Positions 44,453 through 52,815 of a stretch of 57,127 nt of DNA are shown here, in pieces. Both the position numbers and the translations under genes were made by a program. Each line of letters opens with the position of its first letter. The stretch's first letter is position 1. The stretch spans positions 1 to 57,127 of the forward strand of contig JAFXDC010000034.1 in assembly GCA_017516345.1 (NCBI GenBank), read 5' to 3'. A model generated the notes under the pieces. That model did no database searches, had not been told where the DNA came from, and worked only from the letters and a program-made list of their open reading frames with translations. This DNA comes from Clostridia bacterium (GTDB taxonomy: Bacteria > Bacillota > Clostridia > Christensenellales > QALW01).

Positions 44453-45877
44453 TTGGTATTCAGTAGTCTGGAATTTATATTTATATTTCTGCCCATATTC
44501 TTTTTAATATATTATCTCGTCCCCAAAAAAATGCGCAACGGTGTGCTTTTCGGGGGCAGTCTGCTGTTTTATTATTTGGGCTCAAGCAAGGCACCTGCAT
44601 ACTTTTTGCTGTTTGTAATATCCCTGGCTTTCAACTATGCCATTGCAATATGTATAGATAACCGAAATAACCGCAAGCACTACTCCCGCTCGGCAAGGGG
44701 ATGGCTCATCCTCGGTGTGGCGCTCAACCTTGCCATGCTTGCTCTGTTTAAATATTCCGCAGATATCTTTTACGGTCTGAACGCTCTTTTGGGACAGTCC
44801 TTCCTCGGGCTCGAGCTTCCCCTTTCGGGATGGGTGCTCCCCCTTGGCATAAGCTTTTACGTTTTCCGTGCCATAGCATACCTTGTGGATGTTTACCGCA
44901 AGCAGCTTCACGCCGACAAAAGCTTTATCCGCTTCGGTGCCTTCTTTGCGGCATTCCCGCATCTGACGGCAGGCCCCATCGTGCGCTATCGGGATATGGC
45001 ACGTCAGCTTCGCAGGCACGAGCTCAGTCTTGACTGCGTGCTTGACGGCGTGCGCACCTTCATCATAGGCCTTGGCATGAAGGCTCTCATTTCGGATAAT
45101 ATCTACGGTATATGGAGCCAGGTCTGCACTCTGGGCCTTGACGGTATCTCCACCCCCCTTGCTTGGCTGAGCATCATCGGCTACAGCATCTATATCTTCT
45201 TTGATTTTGCAGGCTACTCCCTTATGGCCATCGGCCTTGGTAAAATGATGGGCTTCTCTCTGCCCCAAAACTTCAACGCCCCCTATCTTTCCATCACCAT
45301 GACGGAATTCTGGAGACGTTGGCATATTACGCTTGGCAGCTTCTATCGCGATTACGTTTATATCCCATTGGGCGGAAGCCGCGTTAGCAAGCCGCGCCTT
45401 GTGCTCAATACCCTCGCGGTGTGGGTGCTGACAGGCATCTGGCACGGCTCTACCCTGAACTTTTTACTGTGGGGCTTGTTTCTCTTTGCGGTCATTATCG
45501 CAGAGAAATTTCTCTACGGTTGGTTTATGGAGAAGCACCGTCCCCTCGGACACATATATATGCTGCTTCTTATCCCCATAAGCTGGTCCTTCTTTGCAAT
45601 TTCAGACGCAAAAGAGCTCGTGGCATTCTGGGGTCAGCTCTTCCCCTTCTTCGGCGGCGCGTCCATTCCCGCCACCGACTTTGTTGACGTTGGATTGGGC
45701 TTTTTGCCCTATATCCTTGCGGGAATAGTGCTCTGTCTGCCCTTTGTTCCCCGAATCTACGAAAAGATCAAAAAAATACCCCTGCTTGGGGACGTTTTGC
45801 TGTGTCTTATTCTCGCGGCAAGCATATACTTTATAAGTAAAGGCTTGGGCAACCCCTTCCTTTACGGCGGATTTTAA
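44453..45877 (+). CDS. MBOAT-family membrane O-acyltransferase (AlgI/DltB/PatA-like)
   Basis: 474-residue membrane protein. A TTG start gives the family's usual MVFSSLEFIF N-terminus, with AAGGAG 9 nt upstream. About ten TM segments are seen, with the central SFYVFRAIAYLVDVYR, GPIVRYRDM and DFAGYSLMAIGLGKMMGF motifs and the catalytic-site His in GIWHGSTLNFLLWG. The family moves acyl groups across the membrane to extracytoplasmic sugars or wall polymers. The gene is followed 18 nt later by a double-SGNH protein that probably completes the O-acetylation. Confidence 0.93.
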   Translation: MVFSSLEFIFIFLPIFFLIYYLVPKKMRNGVLFGGSLLFYYLGSSKAPAYFLLFVISLAFNYAIAICIDNRNNRKHYSRSARGWLILGVALNLAMLALFKYSADIFYGLNALLGQSFLGLELPLSGWVLPLGISFYVFRAIAYLVDVYRKQLHADKSFIRFGAFFAAFPHLTAGPIVRYRDMARQLRRHELSLDCVLDGVRTFIIGLGMKALISDNIYGIWSQVCTLGLDGISTPLAWLSIIGYSIYIFFDFAGYSLMAIGLGKMMGFSLPQNFNAPYLSITMTEFWRRWHITLGSFYRDYVYIPLGGSRVSKPRLVLNTLAVWVLTGIWHGSTLNFLLWGLFLFAVIIAEKFLYGWFMEKHRPLGHIYMLLLIPISWSFFAISDAKELVAFWGQLFPFFGGASIPATDFVDVGLGFLPYILAGIVLCLPFVPRIYEKIKKIPLLGDVLLCLILAASIYFISKGLGNPFLYGGF

Positions 45878-45895
45878 TAAAAAGGAGGCGCGAAA

Positions 45896-47803
45896 GTGAA
45901 ATTAAAGATAAATAAGCTGCAATTTATTTCCATCATCCTTTTTACAATTACCTTTGTTATCATGTTCACCGTCTCGGCGGATAAAATAAATCTTGACAAT
46001 TATCTCGGCATCTCTCCCGAGGTCTCGGCGACCCCCGAGCCCGACGGCACCTACGATCCCGACAGCGACGAGGAAATGGGGGATATCGATTGGGGCGTAG
46101 CAACCCCGTCTCCCTCACCCACACCCACTCTTACACCCGGTCCCACACCGTCAGACGGAACAACTCCCGCTCCCACCCCCGAGCCAACACCCAACTATTA
46201 CGAAACCGAGGGCAGCTTCGTAAGCACGGATATCTCCTGGTTTGACGACGCTCTCTTCATCGGGGACTCAAGAACCGACGGTCTGCGCAGATATTCCGGC
46301 ATAGATAACGCCGATTTCTTCTGCAAAACAGGCGTCGGAGTAGGCGGTATATTAAAAGCCAACGTATCCGTCCCCTCCTTTAACGGCGGTAAGGATACCA
46401 CCCTGCAAAACCTCCTTACCAATAAAAAATACGGTAAGATCTATATCAGCATAGGCATCAACGAGATAGGCGGAAGCATGAACACCATCGTGGGCAGATA
46501 TAAGACCCTGCTTGATAACGTCCGCGCCCTTCAGCCCGACGCCATCATATATATAATGGGTAATCTCCACGTTACCAAGGCGCGCTCGGATAAAAACAGC
46601 AACGGCGTTACAAATGAGAATCTTAACACTCATAACGAGCGCACAAGTGCCTTTGCCGACGGCAGGATGACCTATTATATCGACCCCAACGAGGTCTTTG
46701 ACGATGATGAAGGCAACCTTGCATGCCCGGAGTACAGCTCGAAAACGGGCGACGGCGCACACATCTATGCAAAATGCTACGTTATGTGGAAGGATTGGAT
46801 GCTTACCAAGGCGATAGATAAGGCCATCGGTCGCCCCGTAACGCCTCAGCCCACCCCCACCGCGCCAAGCGACACGCCCTCTATTACCCCCGACGTTACC
46901 CCAAGCCCAACTCCCGGTACCACCCCAAGCGCAACTCCAAGCACTGCTCCGAGCGCAACTCCAAGTGCAACTCCGAGCCTGACACCAAGTCCGACTCCGA
47001 GCCCGACTCCAAGTCCGACCCCCAACGTTACTCCGAGCCTTACCCCATCGCCCGATCCCTCGCAAACTGCGGCTACCCCCTCACCCACCCCCACCGTAGA
47101 GGTCACCCCCACAAGCGAGGTAACCACCCCCGGTAACACCACCCAAGCAACGCCCGAGGCGACTCCGTCCCCCACAGTGGCTCTGAGCGACCCAACAGTT
47201 GCGGGCAGATTCGTTAATGTGGATATGTCCTGGTTTGACGACGCTCTCTTCATCGGGGACTCAAGAACCGACGGTCTCAGGCTTTATTCCGGCATTAATA
47301 ACGCCGATTTCTTTGGCATAACAAGCGCAAAATCCTCAAACGTACTAACAAAATCCACCTCCGTTCCATCTTATAACGGCGGCAAGGAGACTACGCTTGA
47401 GGATCTTCTTAAAAACAAAAAATACGGCAAGATCTATATCAGCCTCGGCATCAACGAGATATACGGCAATATGGACACCATCGTAAGCAGATATAAGACC
47501 ATGCTGGATACCGTGCGCTCCTATCAACCAAGCGCCATAATATATATAATGGGAAATCAGCAGGTCTCTCAGGCTAAATCCGACGAGGGAACCTTTACAA
47601 TAGAAAGGCTTGCCACCCATAACGCCCGCACGGGCGCCTTTGCCGACGGCAAGATGACCTATTATATCGACCCCAACGAGGTGCTCACCGACCAAAGCGG
47701 CGCCCTGTATGCCGATTACAGCCGTGACGGCGTCCATCTCTATTCCAAGTATTATAAGACCTGGCGGGACTATCTGCTCACCAAGGGTATAGCAAAGCCG
47801 TAA
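45896..47803 (+). CDS. Surface protein with two SGNH hydrolase domains
   Basis: 635-residue protein. A GTG start has AAAGGAGG 7 nt upstream. An N-terminal TM anchor lies at about 9-29. The first SGNH domain has GDSR with Ser125, an Asn in IGINEIGG (Asn189) and DGAH (Asp286, His289). A Pro/Thr/Ser linker of about 110 residues leads to the second domain with GDSR Ser456, LGINEI Asn520 and DGVH (Asp611, His614). Both triads look intact. Around the first Ser the two copies are identical for more than 40 bp, suggesting recent duplication or gene conversion. With the MBOAT gene it should act in O-acetylation or de-acetylation of a surface polymer. Confidence 0.9.
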   Translation: MKLKINKLQFISIILFTITFVIMFTVSADKINLDNYLGISPEVSATPEPDGTYDPDSDEEMGDIDWGVATPSPSPTPTLTPGPTPSDGTTPAPTPEPTPNYYETEGSFVSTDISWFDDALFIGDSRTDGLRRYSGIDNADFFCKTGVGVGGILKANVSVPSFNGGKDTTLQNLLTNKKYGKIYISIGINEIGGSMNTIVGRYKTLLDNVRALQPDAIIYIMGNLHVTKARSDKNSNGVTNENLNTHNERTSAFADGRMTYYIDPNEVFDDDEGNLACPEYSSKTGDGAHIYAKCYVMWKDWMLTKAIDKAIGRPVTPQPTPTAPSDTPSITPDVTPSPTPGTTPSATPSTAPSATPSATPSLTPSPTPSPTPSPTPNVTPSLTPSPDPSQTAATPSPTPTVEVTPTSEVTTPGNTTQATPEATPSPTVALSDPTVAGRFVNVDMSWFDDALFIGDSRTDGLRLYSGINNADFFGITSAKSSNVLTKSTSVPSYNGGKETTLEDLLKNKKYGKIYISLGINEIYGNMDTIVSRYKTMLDTVRSYQPSAIIYIMGNQQVSQAKSDEGTFTIERLATHNARTGAFADGKMTYYIDPNEVLTDQSGALYADYSRDGVHLYSKYYKTWRDYLLTKGIAKP

Positions 47804-47851
47804 CAGAAGGCATCTGAAAACAGTAGAATAAGAAAAAAGGCTCGCATCAAA

Positions 47852-47903
47852 ATGGGCACGCGCGATAACGAAGGATTAACATAAGTTATTCGAGCGTGCC
47901 CAT
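47852..47903. repeat. Long imperfect hairpin after the SGNH gene
   Basis: ATGGGCACGC (47852-47861) pairs with GCGTGCCCAT (47894-47903), with further imperfect pairing inward. No T run follows, so it is not a plain terminator. It directly precedes the second nested array. Confidence 0.7.
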
Positions 47904-47905
47904 AA

Positions 47906-48065
47906 TGAATTGCCCTAAATGGCATGAATTGGCTTGCGCCGTGAATTGAACTTCGTTCATGAATTGCCTTCGGCATGATAAAGCATAGCAATTCAATTCA
48001 TGAAAACAAAGTTTTCAAATCATGAAGCCGTCAGGCTTCAATTCATGACGCAAAGCGTCAATTCA
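47906..48065. repeat. Nested hairpin array, TGAATTG/CAATTCA type (4+4)
   Basis: TGAATTG occurs at 47906, 47925, 47942 and 47960. CAATTCA occurs at 47994 (overlapping another at 47989), 48039 and 48059, with the variant CAAATCA at 48016. Small inverted repeats lie between them: TGCC/GGCA (47911-47924), GGC/GCC (47931-47940), GAAC/GTTC (47948-47958), GCC/GGC (47966-47974), TGAAAAC-AAA-GTTTTCA (48001-48017), TGAAGCC-GTCA-GGCTTCA (48023-48040) and TGACGC-AAA-GCGTCA (48046-48060). The heptamers can pair in nested order. The layout matches the array at 136-342 with a different heptamer. It lies between convergent genes. Confidence 0.8.
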
Positions 48066-48098
48066 TTACTATCTGGAGAAAATTGTCTGAAGCAACGC

Positions 48099-48147
48099 AA
48101 AAGCACTTATGACAAACGATTTATTCGTTATCATAAGTGCTTTTTGT
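48099..48147. terminator. Bidirectional terminator near the acyl-CoA synthetase gene
   Basis: AAAAGCACTTATGA pairs with TCATAAGTGCTTTT, with T runs in both directions, between convergent genes. Confidence 0.8.
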
Positions 48148-48197
48148 TAAAACTTCGTTATGGGGCTCACGCTAAAGCATGCAAGCCTTTTTTGTTT

Positions 48198-49853
48198 TTA
48201 TTTGTCGTTTTCCCTTATCTCCACCCTGCGGATCTTGCCGCTTATGGTCTTGGGAAGCTCGGAGACGAACTCCACGATCCTGGGATATTTATAGGGCGCG
48301 GTGGTCCTTTTAACGTGCTCCTGAAGCTCCTTTTTAAGCTCCTCGGAGGGCTCATAGCCCTTGGTAAGTATCACCGTGGCCTTTACCACCTGTCCGCGAA
48401 CCGGATCGGGCACACCGGTTATTGCGCATTCAAGCACCGCGGGATGCTCAAGCAGAGCGCTCTCCACCTCGAAGGGTCCTATGCGGTAGCCCGAGCTCTT
48501 AATAACGTCGTCGGTCCTTCCCACGAACCAGAAATATCCGTGCTCGTCCTGCCATGCGGTATCACCGGTGTGGTAATATCCGTCATGCCAAGCGCTTTTT
48601 GTAAGCTCCTCATCGCGATAGTACCCAAGGAACATACCGATGGGCTTGTTATTGCGATCGGCTCTTATGCATATCTCACCGACCTGACCCTTTTCAATTG
48701 GCTGATCGTTCTCATCAAGCAGCAGAATATCGTATCCGGGCGACGGTCTGCCCATGGAGCCGGGACACACCTGCATCCAGGGATAGGTCGCAAGGGTAAG
48801 GGTGGTCTCGGTCTGTCCGTAGCCCTCACGAAGGGTTATGCCCGTAACCTTGCGGAACTGGTCCATTATCTCGGGGTTCAACGCCTCACCCGCATTGGTG
48901 CACTGCTTAAGGGAGGAAAGGTCGTATTTTTCCATGTCCTCCTTAACAAGGAAGCGATAAATGGTGGGAGGTGCGCAGAAGGTCGTAATGTGATAATCCT
49001 GCATTATCTGCAAAAGGTCACATGGGATGAATTTATCAAAATCATACACCATTATGCAGGTCTCCGCCATCCATTGGCCGTACAGCTTGCCCCATGCCGC
49101 CTTGCCCCAGCCGGTATCCGACACGGTAAGATGTATTCCGTCAGGATCGACCTTGTGCCAATATGCCGCGGTCACGATGTGGCTCATGGCATAGAGATAG
49201 TCGTGCGCCACCATCTTGGGCATGCCCGTGGTTCCCGAGGTAAAGTAGATAAGCATTATGTCGCTCGCCTTGGTCTCCACCCTTTTAAACTCGGCACTTG
49301 CCGCCTCAACACCGCTGTGGAAGTCTATCCAGCCCTCCTTGTCTGCGGTATTGGTGGTGATCTTTATGCTCAGAGTCTTACACTTGGGTGCCGCCTGATC
49401 AACGCGCTTGGAGATATCCCCGTCCGCGGTACAAACTATTGCCTTTACCGAGGCCTGGTCACAGCGATAAACAATATCCTTGGGTGTAAGAAGATTGCTT
49501 GCGGGAATGACTATCGCACCCAGCTTGTGCAGGGCAAGTATGGTCCACCAATACTCGTAGTGGCGCTTAAGGATAAGCATTACCGCGTCGCCCTTCTTGA
49601 TGCCCACCGAGGCAAGGAAGTTAGCGGTCTTGTCCGAATAATACTTAAGGTCCGCAAAGGTGAAGTCCCTCTTGTCCCCCGCTACGTTTGTCCAACGCAT
49701 TGCCACCTTGTCAGGCTTCTCTTGCGCCAAAACGTCCATGCAATCGTAAGCAAAGTTGAAATCCTCTGTGGGATACATTTTAAAATTCTTTTTAAAGTCC
49801 TCATAAGAGCTGAACTCATCAAACGAGGAGCAATATTTCTCGTATATTACCAT
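48198..49853 (-). CDS. Acyl-CoA synthetase, AMP-binding (AcsM-like)
   Basis: 551-residue enzyme of the ANL superfamily that activates a carboxylic acid to its CoA thioester via an acyl-AMP. The P-loop YFTSGTTGMPKMVAH, the GYGQTETT motif, the YHTGDTAW aspartate, GRTDDVIKSSGYRIGPFEVE and the C-terminal catalytic Lys in PKTISGKIRR are all seen. Likeness is to medium-chain or AMP-forming acyl-CoA synthetases. The substrate is not decided. It forms an operon with the XRE-cupin gene behind a T-box leader. Confidence 0.93.
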   Translation of the reverse strand: MVIYEKYCSSFDEFSSYEDFKKNFKMYPTEDFNFAYDCMDVLAQEKPDKVAMRWTNVAGDKRDFTFADLKYYSDKTANFLASVGIKKGDAVMLILKRHYEYWWTILALHKLGAIVIPASNLLTPKDIVYRCDQASVKAIVCTADGDISKRVDQAAPKCKTLSIKITTNTADKEGWIDFHSGVEAASAEFKRVETKASDIMLIYFTSGTTGMPKMVAHDYLYAMSHIVTAAYWHKVDPDGIHLTVSDTGWGKAAWGKLYGQWMAETCIMVYDFDKFIPCDLLQIMQDYHITTFCAPPTIYRFLVKEDMEKYDLSSLKQCTNAGEALNPEIMDQFRKVTGITLREGYGQTETTLTLATYPWMQVCPGSMGRPSPGYDILLLDENDQPIEKGQVGEICIRADRNNKPIGMFLGYYRDEELTKSAWHDGYYHTGDTAWQDEHGYFWFVGRTDDVIKSSGYRIGPFEVESALLEHPAVLECAITGVPDPVRGQVVKATVILTKGYEPSEELKKELQEHVKRTTAPYKYPRIVEFVSELPKTISGKIRRVEIRENDK

Positions 49854-49879
49854 AATACCATCCCTTCATAAATGCAAAA

Positions 49880-50446
49880 TTATTTGATTATCACGGTGAC
49901 AAACTTACATTCGTCACAGTCCACCGCATACATTGCGTGGGGACGGGTGGAATCGTAATATACCGAATCGCCCTCGTGCAACACCGTGGTGTAGTCATCA
50001 AGCTGGAACAGAAGCGAGCCCGAAACAATGTACATAAACTCCTGACTGTCGTGGCTGTTGGGCACCCTCTGTCCGGGCTTGCAGTCGCTCTTTACCGTTA
50101 CAAAGAAGGGGTCTGCCTTGCGAAGCTTAAAGTTGTATGCAAGGTGAGCATGCTCGTAGTCCTTGCGGCGCTCGTATTTTAAGCCCTTACCCGCGCGGAC
50201 AACTGCGGCAAAGTCCAGCTTTGGCATCTCGCCCGTGAGAAGCTCCGCCATCTCCACCCCGAGAATACCGCTGGATTTATACAAAAACGAAAATGAGAAA
50301 TCCTGCTTACCTTCCTCGTATGATACGTACTCCTCGATCGGCATCTCCATAAGCTCTGCCATCTTCTCTACGGTAATTCCCCGTATCTCGCGCATGTCGC
50401 TAATTCGTAAGGCAATCATTTTAATTTGGTTCTGTTGATCATTCAT
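49880..50446 (-). CDS. XRE-cupin transcription regulator
   Basis: 188-residue protein. The ATG at 50446 has GGAAGG 9 nt upstream; an ATG 9 nt earlier overlaps that site. An HTH domain is at about 10-70 (IRGITVEKMAELMEMPIEEYVSYEEG). A cupin domain covers about 110-185, with the PNSHDSQEFMYIVSGSLLFQLDD barrel motif and EGDSVYYDSTRPHAMYAV. Proteins of this plan usually sense a small molecule and repress a neighbouring catabolic gene. The acyl-CoA synthetase gene lies 26 nt downstream. The T-box leader adds tRNA control. Confidence 0.9.
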   Translation of the reverse strand: MNDQQNQIKMIALRISDMREIRGITVEKMAELMEMPIEEYVSYEEGKQDFSFSFLYKSSGILGVEMAELLTGEMPKLDFAAVVRAGKGLKYERRKDYEHAHLAYNFKLRKADPFFVTVKSDCKPGQRVPNSHDSQEFMYIVSGSLLFQLDDYTTVLHEGDSVYYDSTRPHAMYAVDCDECKFVTVIIK

Positions 50447-50473
50447 TTTTATCATCCTTCCGTTTTTTGAATT

Positions 50474-50512
50474 TAAAAAATATAAAACCCCGTCTCATTT
50501 TTGAGACGGGGT
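50474..50512 (-). terminator. T-box-controlled terminator
   Basis: ACCCCGTCTC / GAGACGGGGT (50487-50496 with 50503-50512), followed on the minus strand by TTTTATATTTTTT. It is just downstream of the T-box bulge sequence. Confidence 0.88.
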
Positions 50513-50742
50513 AACCGCGGTACCACTCAAATTGACCAAAAAGGTCCTCTTTTAACAGGCTCTGTCAAGCCCTGACATGTAACGGTGTCCACCGTACCCG
50601 CTTACTTTATTTTTGGGCGGATATGCTCGGCAAGCGATGGGCTTTGCTTCAAGCATTGCGGCACTTCCACCAAGCGTGCCACTCTCTGCGAATACTTTTT
50701 ATAAGCATTGCCGTCTTCCCTGAAACGCATTTGCTATTGATT
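50487..50742 (-). promoter_or_regulatory. T-box riboswitch leader
   Basis: On the minus strand the leader ends with the T-box TGGTACCGCGG (50515-50525) and the terminator. Upstream, stem I shows the AGAGAG bulge, a hairpin with GGTGGAAG-type distal loop and GGCAA / TTGCC at its base. The bulge UGGU predicts a tRNA with A at position 73, so His, Gly and Ser are unlikely. The specifier triplet is ambiguous; in the specifier loop the segment AAAGCCCATC allows AUC (Ile), GCC (Ala) or CCC (Pro). Uncharged tRNA should prevent termination. Confidence 0.88.
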
Positions 50743-50748
50743 TTCTTA

Positions 50749-50777
50749 ATTCTAGCACTATATATTTTGGTTGTCAA
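50749..50777 (-). promoter_or_regulatory. Promoter of the T-box operon
   Basis: TTGACA (50772-50777) and TAGAAT (50749-50754) on the minus strand with 17-bp spacer. It lies across the 3' end of tadA. Confidence 0.75.
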
Positions 50778-51285
50778 TAATTTTTTTATTCTTTTTTCTC
50801 TTTTTTTGAAAAAATTCCTTTAAGATAAACGCCGCTTCCTCACCCAAAATACCACCGGTCACCTCCACCTTATGGCATAGCTGCTTGGTGATATCCACTT
50901 TACCGCCGCACCCGCCCGCCTTTGGGTCGCAGGCACCGTAAACTATGCGCTCGATCCTGCTGTTTACGCAGGCTCCCGCGCACATAGCGCATGGCTCAAG
51001 GGTAACGAAAAGTGTACAATGATGCAGATTCCACCCGCCAAGCCTTTGTGCCGCAAGGCGCAGGGCGTTTATCTCGGCGTGTCCGCAAGGGTCGCATTGA
51101 CTCTCCCTTGTATTAGCCGCAACGGCAATTATCTCTCCTGCGCGAACCACCACCGCCCCCACGGGAACCTCGTCGGGGTGACATTCCCTGGCGGCGTCAA
51201 TGGCAAGACGCATATACTCCTCGTCGCTCTTTACCACCGCATCGGGGTCGGGCAGGTAAAATTTTTTATTTGTGATACGGCTCAT
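50758..51285 (-). CDS. tadA: tRNA-specific adenosine deaminase
   Basis: 175-residue enzyme that makes inosine at position 34 of tRNA-Arg(ACG). The zinc motif CGHAEINAL supplies the His and Glu, and LEPCAMCAGAC supplies two Cys. An N-terminal helix MRLAIDAARE and VPVGAVVVRAGEIIA are family-typical. It overlaps the end of rlmH by 20 nt. The C-terminal Lys-rich tail is odd and overlaps the next promoter. Confidence 0.95.
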   Translation of the reverse strand: MSRITNKKFYLPDPDAVVKSDEEYMRLAIDAARECHPDEVPVGAVVVRAGEIIAVAANTRESQCDPCGHAEINALRLAAQRLGGWNLHHCTLFVTLEPCAMCAGACVNSRIERIVYGACDPKAGGCGGKVDITKQLCHKVEVTGGILGEEAAFILKEFFQKKRKKNKKIIDNQNI

Positions 51286-51745
51286 TGGCGTTTATCTTAA
51301 ACCCCCTGTATAGCTGTTCAAGCAGAAGTATCCTTGCCATGTTGTGCGTAAAGGTCATTTTTGAAAGGCAAAGCCTCTCGCTTGAGCGCTTAAGGATATC
51401 CTCCGAAAGCCCTAACGAGCCTCCGATAACAAAGCATACCCTTCTGCCCTGCATGGCGTAGTCCTCAAGCCTTTTGGCAAGCTGCGGGCTTGTAAGCTCC
51501 TTACCCGAAAGGTCAAGCGCCACCACAATATCGTCAGGGCGCAGCTTCTCCAGCATCCTTGCACATTCCTTTTTCTTTATCTGCTCCTCTATCGCCACGC
51601 TCGCGCTCGCGGGCGCCTTCTCGTCGGGCACCTGACATATCTGCAGGTCGCAATAGCGGGACAGCCTCTTAACGTACTCCGCCTGTGCCGCACGGTAATA
51701 GCTCTCACTCAGCTCTCCGACACAGGTTATCTGAATCTTAAACAC
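51266..51745 (-). CDS. rlmH: 23S rRNA pseudouridine-1915 N3-methyltransferase
   Basis: 159-residue SPOUT methyltransferase. A GTG at 51745 is preferred with AGGTG 6 nt upstream, which gives the standard length. FKIQITCVGELSESYYRAAQAEY opens it, VIGGSLGLSEDIL forms the cofactor knot, and the ending LLEQLYRGFKINANEPYHK is the family hallmark. It uses SAM to methylate Psi1915 in the large subunit. It overlaps both neighbours slightly. Confidence 0.96.
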   Translation of the reverse strand: MFKIQITCVGELSESYYRAAQAEYVKRLSRYCDLQICQVPDEKAPASASVAIEEQIKKKECARMLEKLRPDDIVVALDLSGKELTSPQLAKRLEDYAMQGRRVCFVIGGSLGLSEDILKRSSERLCLSKMTFTHNMARILLLEQLYRGFKINANEPYHK

Positions 51746-52802
51746 CCAAAACACCTATTCCGATCAAAAACTCTGTAAGAATATTGGTAAGCTGGGTTAC
51801 TAAAAACACCCCCAGCCCAACGTATGCAAGCACGGGCAATCTTCCCGCGGGGTTCATTTTCACCGCACCCTCGCTTGTAAAGCGAAGGTTACCCGCCTGC
51901 ACGAGGTCGGCATATCCCTTGCTGAGCTCCTCGGGATCCCTTCTGCCGTATTTTTTAAGATTTCTCTTTTTTGTATAGAAGATATAGGGTATCAGCAGTG
52001 CAAGAATAGGCATACCCGCAATAACAAGGGAGAAGCCCCCTGTTATGGTGTCAACAGGGGTCATTACCACCTCTTCCTCCGCCGCACCCGAGTTAATAAA
52101 GTTTATCACCATTGCAAGGAAATTGTTTGTAAAATGGATTACCATTGCGGGCACGATGGAGTCGCTCTGACGCACCACTACGGCAAGCACGACACCGATC
52201 ACCGCCGCAAAGAGCACCTGCTGAAGATTTCCGTGCATGATCCCGAAAATAAGCGCCGAGAAAACTATTGCGGCAAAGGCGGAGAATCTCTCAAACGCCC
52301 TCATCACAAGGCCGCGGAAGAAGAACTCCTCGCAAAATGCGGGAAGCAAACCGTAAAGGAATGCAGCAAATATCATCTGCGGCAGGGTATCAATGGGAAG
52401 CTCCGAGCCCGACGGCACGTATCCCGTGGTAAGCTCAAGCACCCCAAGGAATATACTGTTGACGCCGTTTGCTACGTAGATAAGCCCAAAGGATATCCCT
52501 ATAAGTAAAAGCACCTGCAAAAAGTTTATCCCCTTGCGAAGCCTCATCACGGTAAGAAAATCCGCCTTTTTTATGTGACAGACCACCACCACGGGAGGCA
52601 GCATGCAGCAAAGCTGGGATACTATAATATTTATCATGTTGAAGCTGTAGTCGTTTTCAAGCTCGGGCGAAACTATAACAAATGCGGTCAATACCAACGA
52701 GGCAAGGGTAAAAAGCCCCGTGAATATCAACAGCGCAACGCTTGCCCACTGCAAGTGCGGATGTCTTTGTTGTACGTCCTGTCTGACGCTTACGTTTTCC
52801 AT
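51738..52802 (-). CDS. CPBP-family intramembrane protease (CAAX-like)
   Basis: 354-residue membrane protein with eight or so TM segments. The catalytic motifs are CEEFFFRGLVMRAFERF, HGNLQQVLFAAVIG and VIHFTNNFLAM. Members are glutamate-type intramembrane peptidases; roles in bacteria are mostly unknown and include bacteriocin self-immunity. In the operon it lies between a PHP gene and rlmH. Confidence 0.9.
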   Translation of the reverse strand: MENVSVRQDVQQRHPHLQWASVALLIFTGLFTLASLVLTAFVIVSPELENDYSFNMINIIVSQLCCMLPPVVVVCHIKKADFLTVMRLRKGINFLQVLLLIGISFGLIYVANGVNSIFLGVLELTTGYVPSGSELPIDTLPQMIFAAFLYGLLPAFCEEFFFRGLVMRAFERFSAFAAIVFSALIFGIMHGNLQQVLFAAVIGVVLAVVVRQSDSIVPAMVIHFTNNFLAMVINFINSGAAEEEVVMTPVDTITGGFSLVIAGMPILALLIPYIFYTKKRNLKKYGRRDPEELSKGYADLVQAGNLRFTSEGAVKMNPAGRLPVLAYVGLGVFLVTQLTNILTEFLIGIGVLGV

Positions 52803-52815
52803 ATGCGATCCTCTT

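Noticed and set aside
46850..47200. Tandem DNA repeat in the Pro/Thr linker as a mobile or CRISPR-like element.
   Set aside because: It encodes a low-complexity linker in frame within the double-SGNH protein.
48000..49871. A 623-residue plus-strand frame across the acyl-CoA synthetase.
   Set aside because: It is a shadow frame of the well-supported minus-strand gene with no motif of its own.
50623..50823. A 66-residue plus-strand frame in the T-box leader region.
   Set aside because: The segment is explained by the structured minus-strand leader and by the tadA 3' end.
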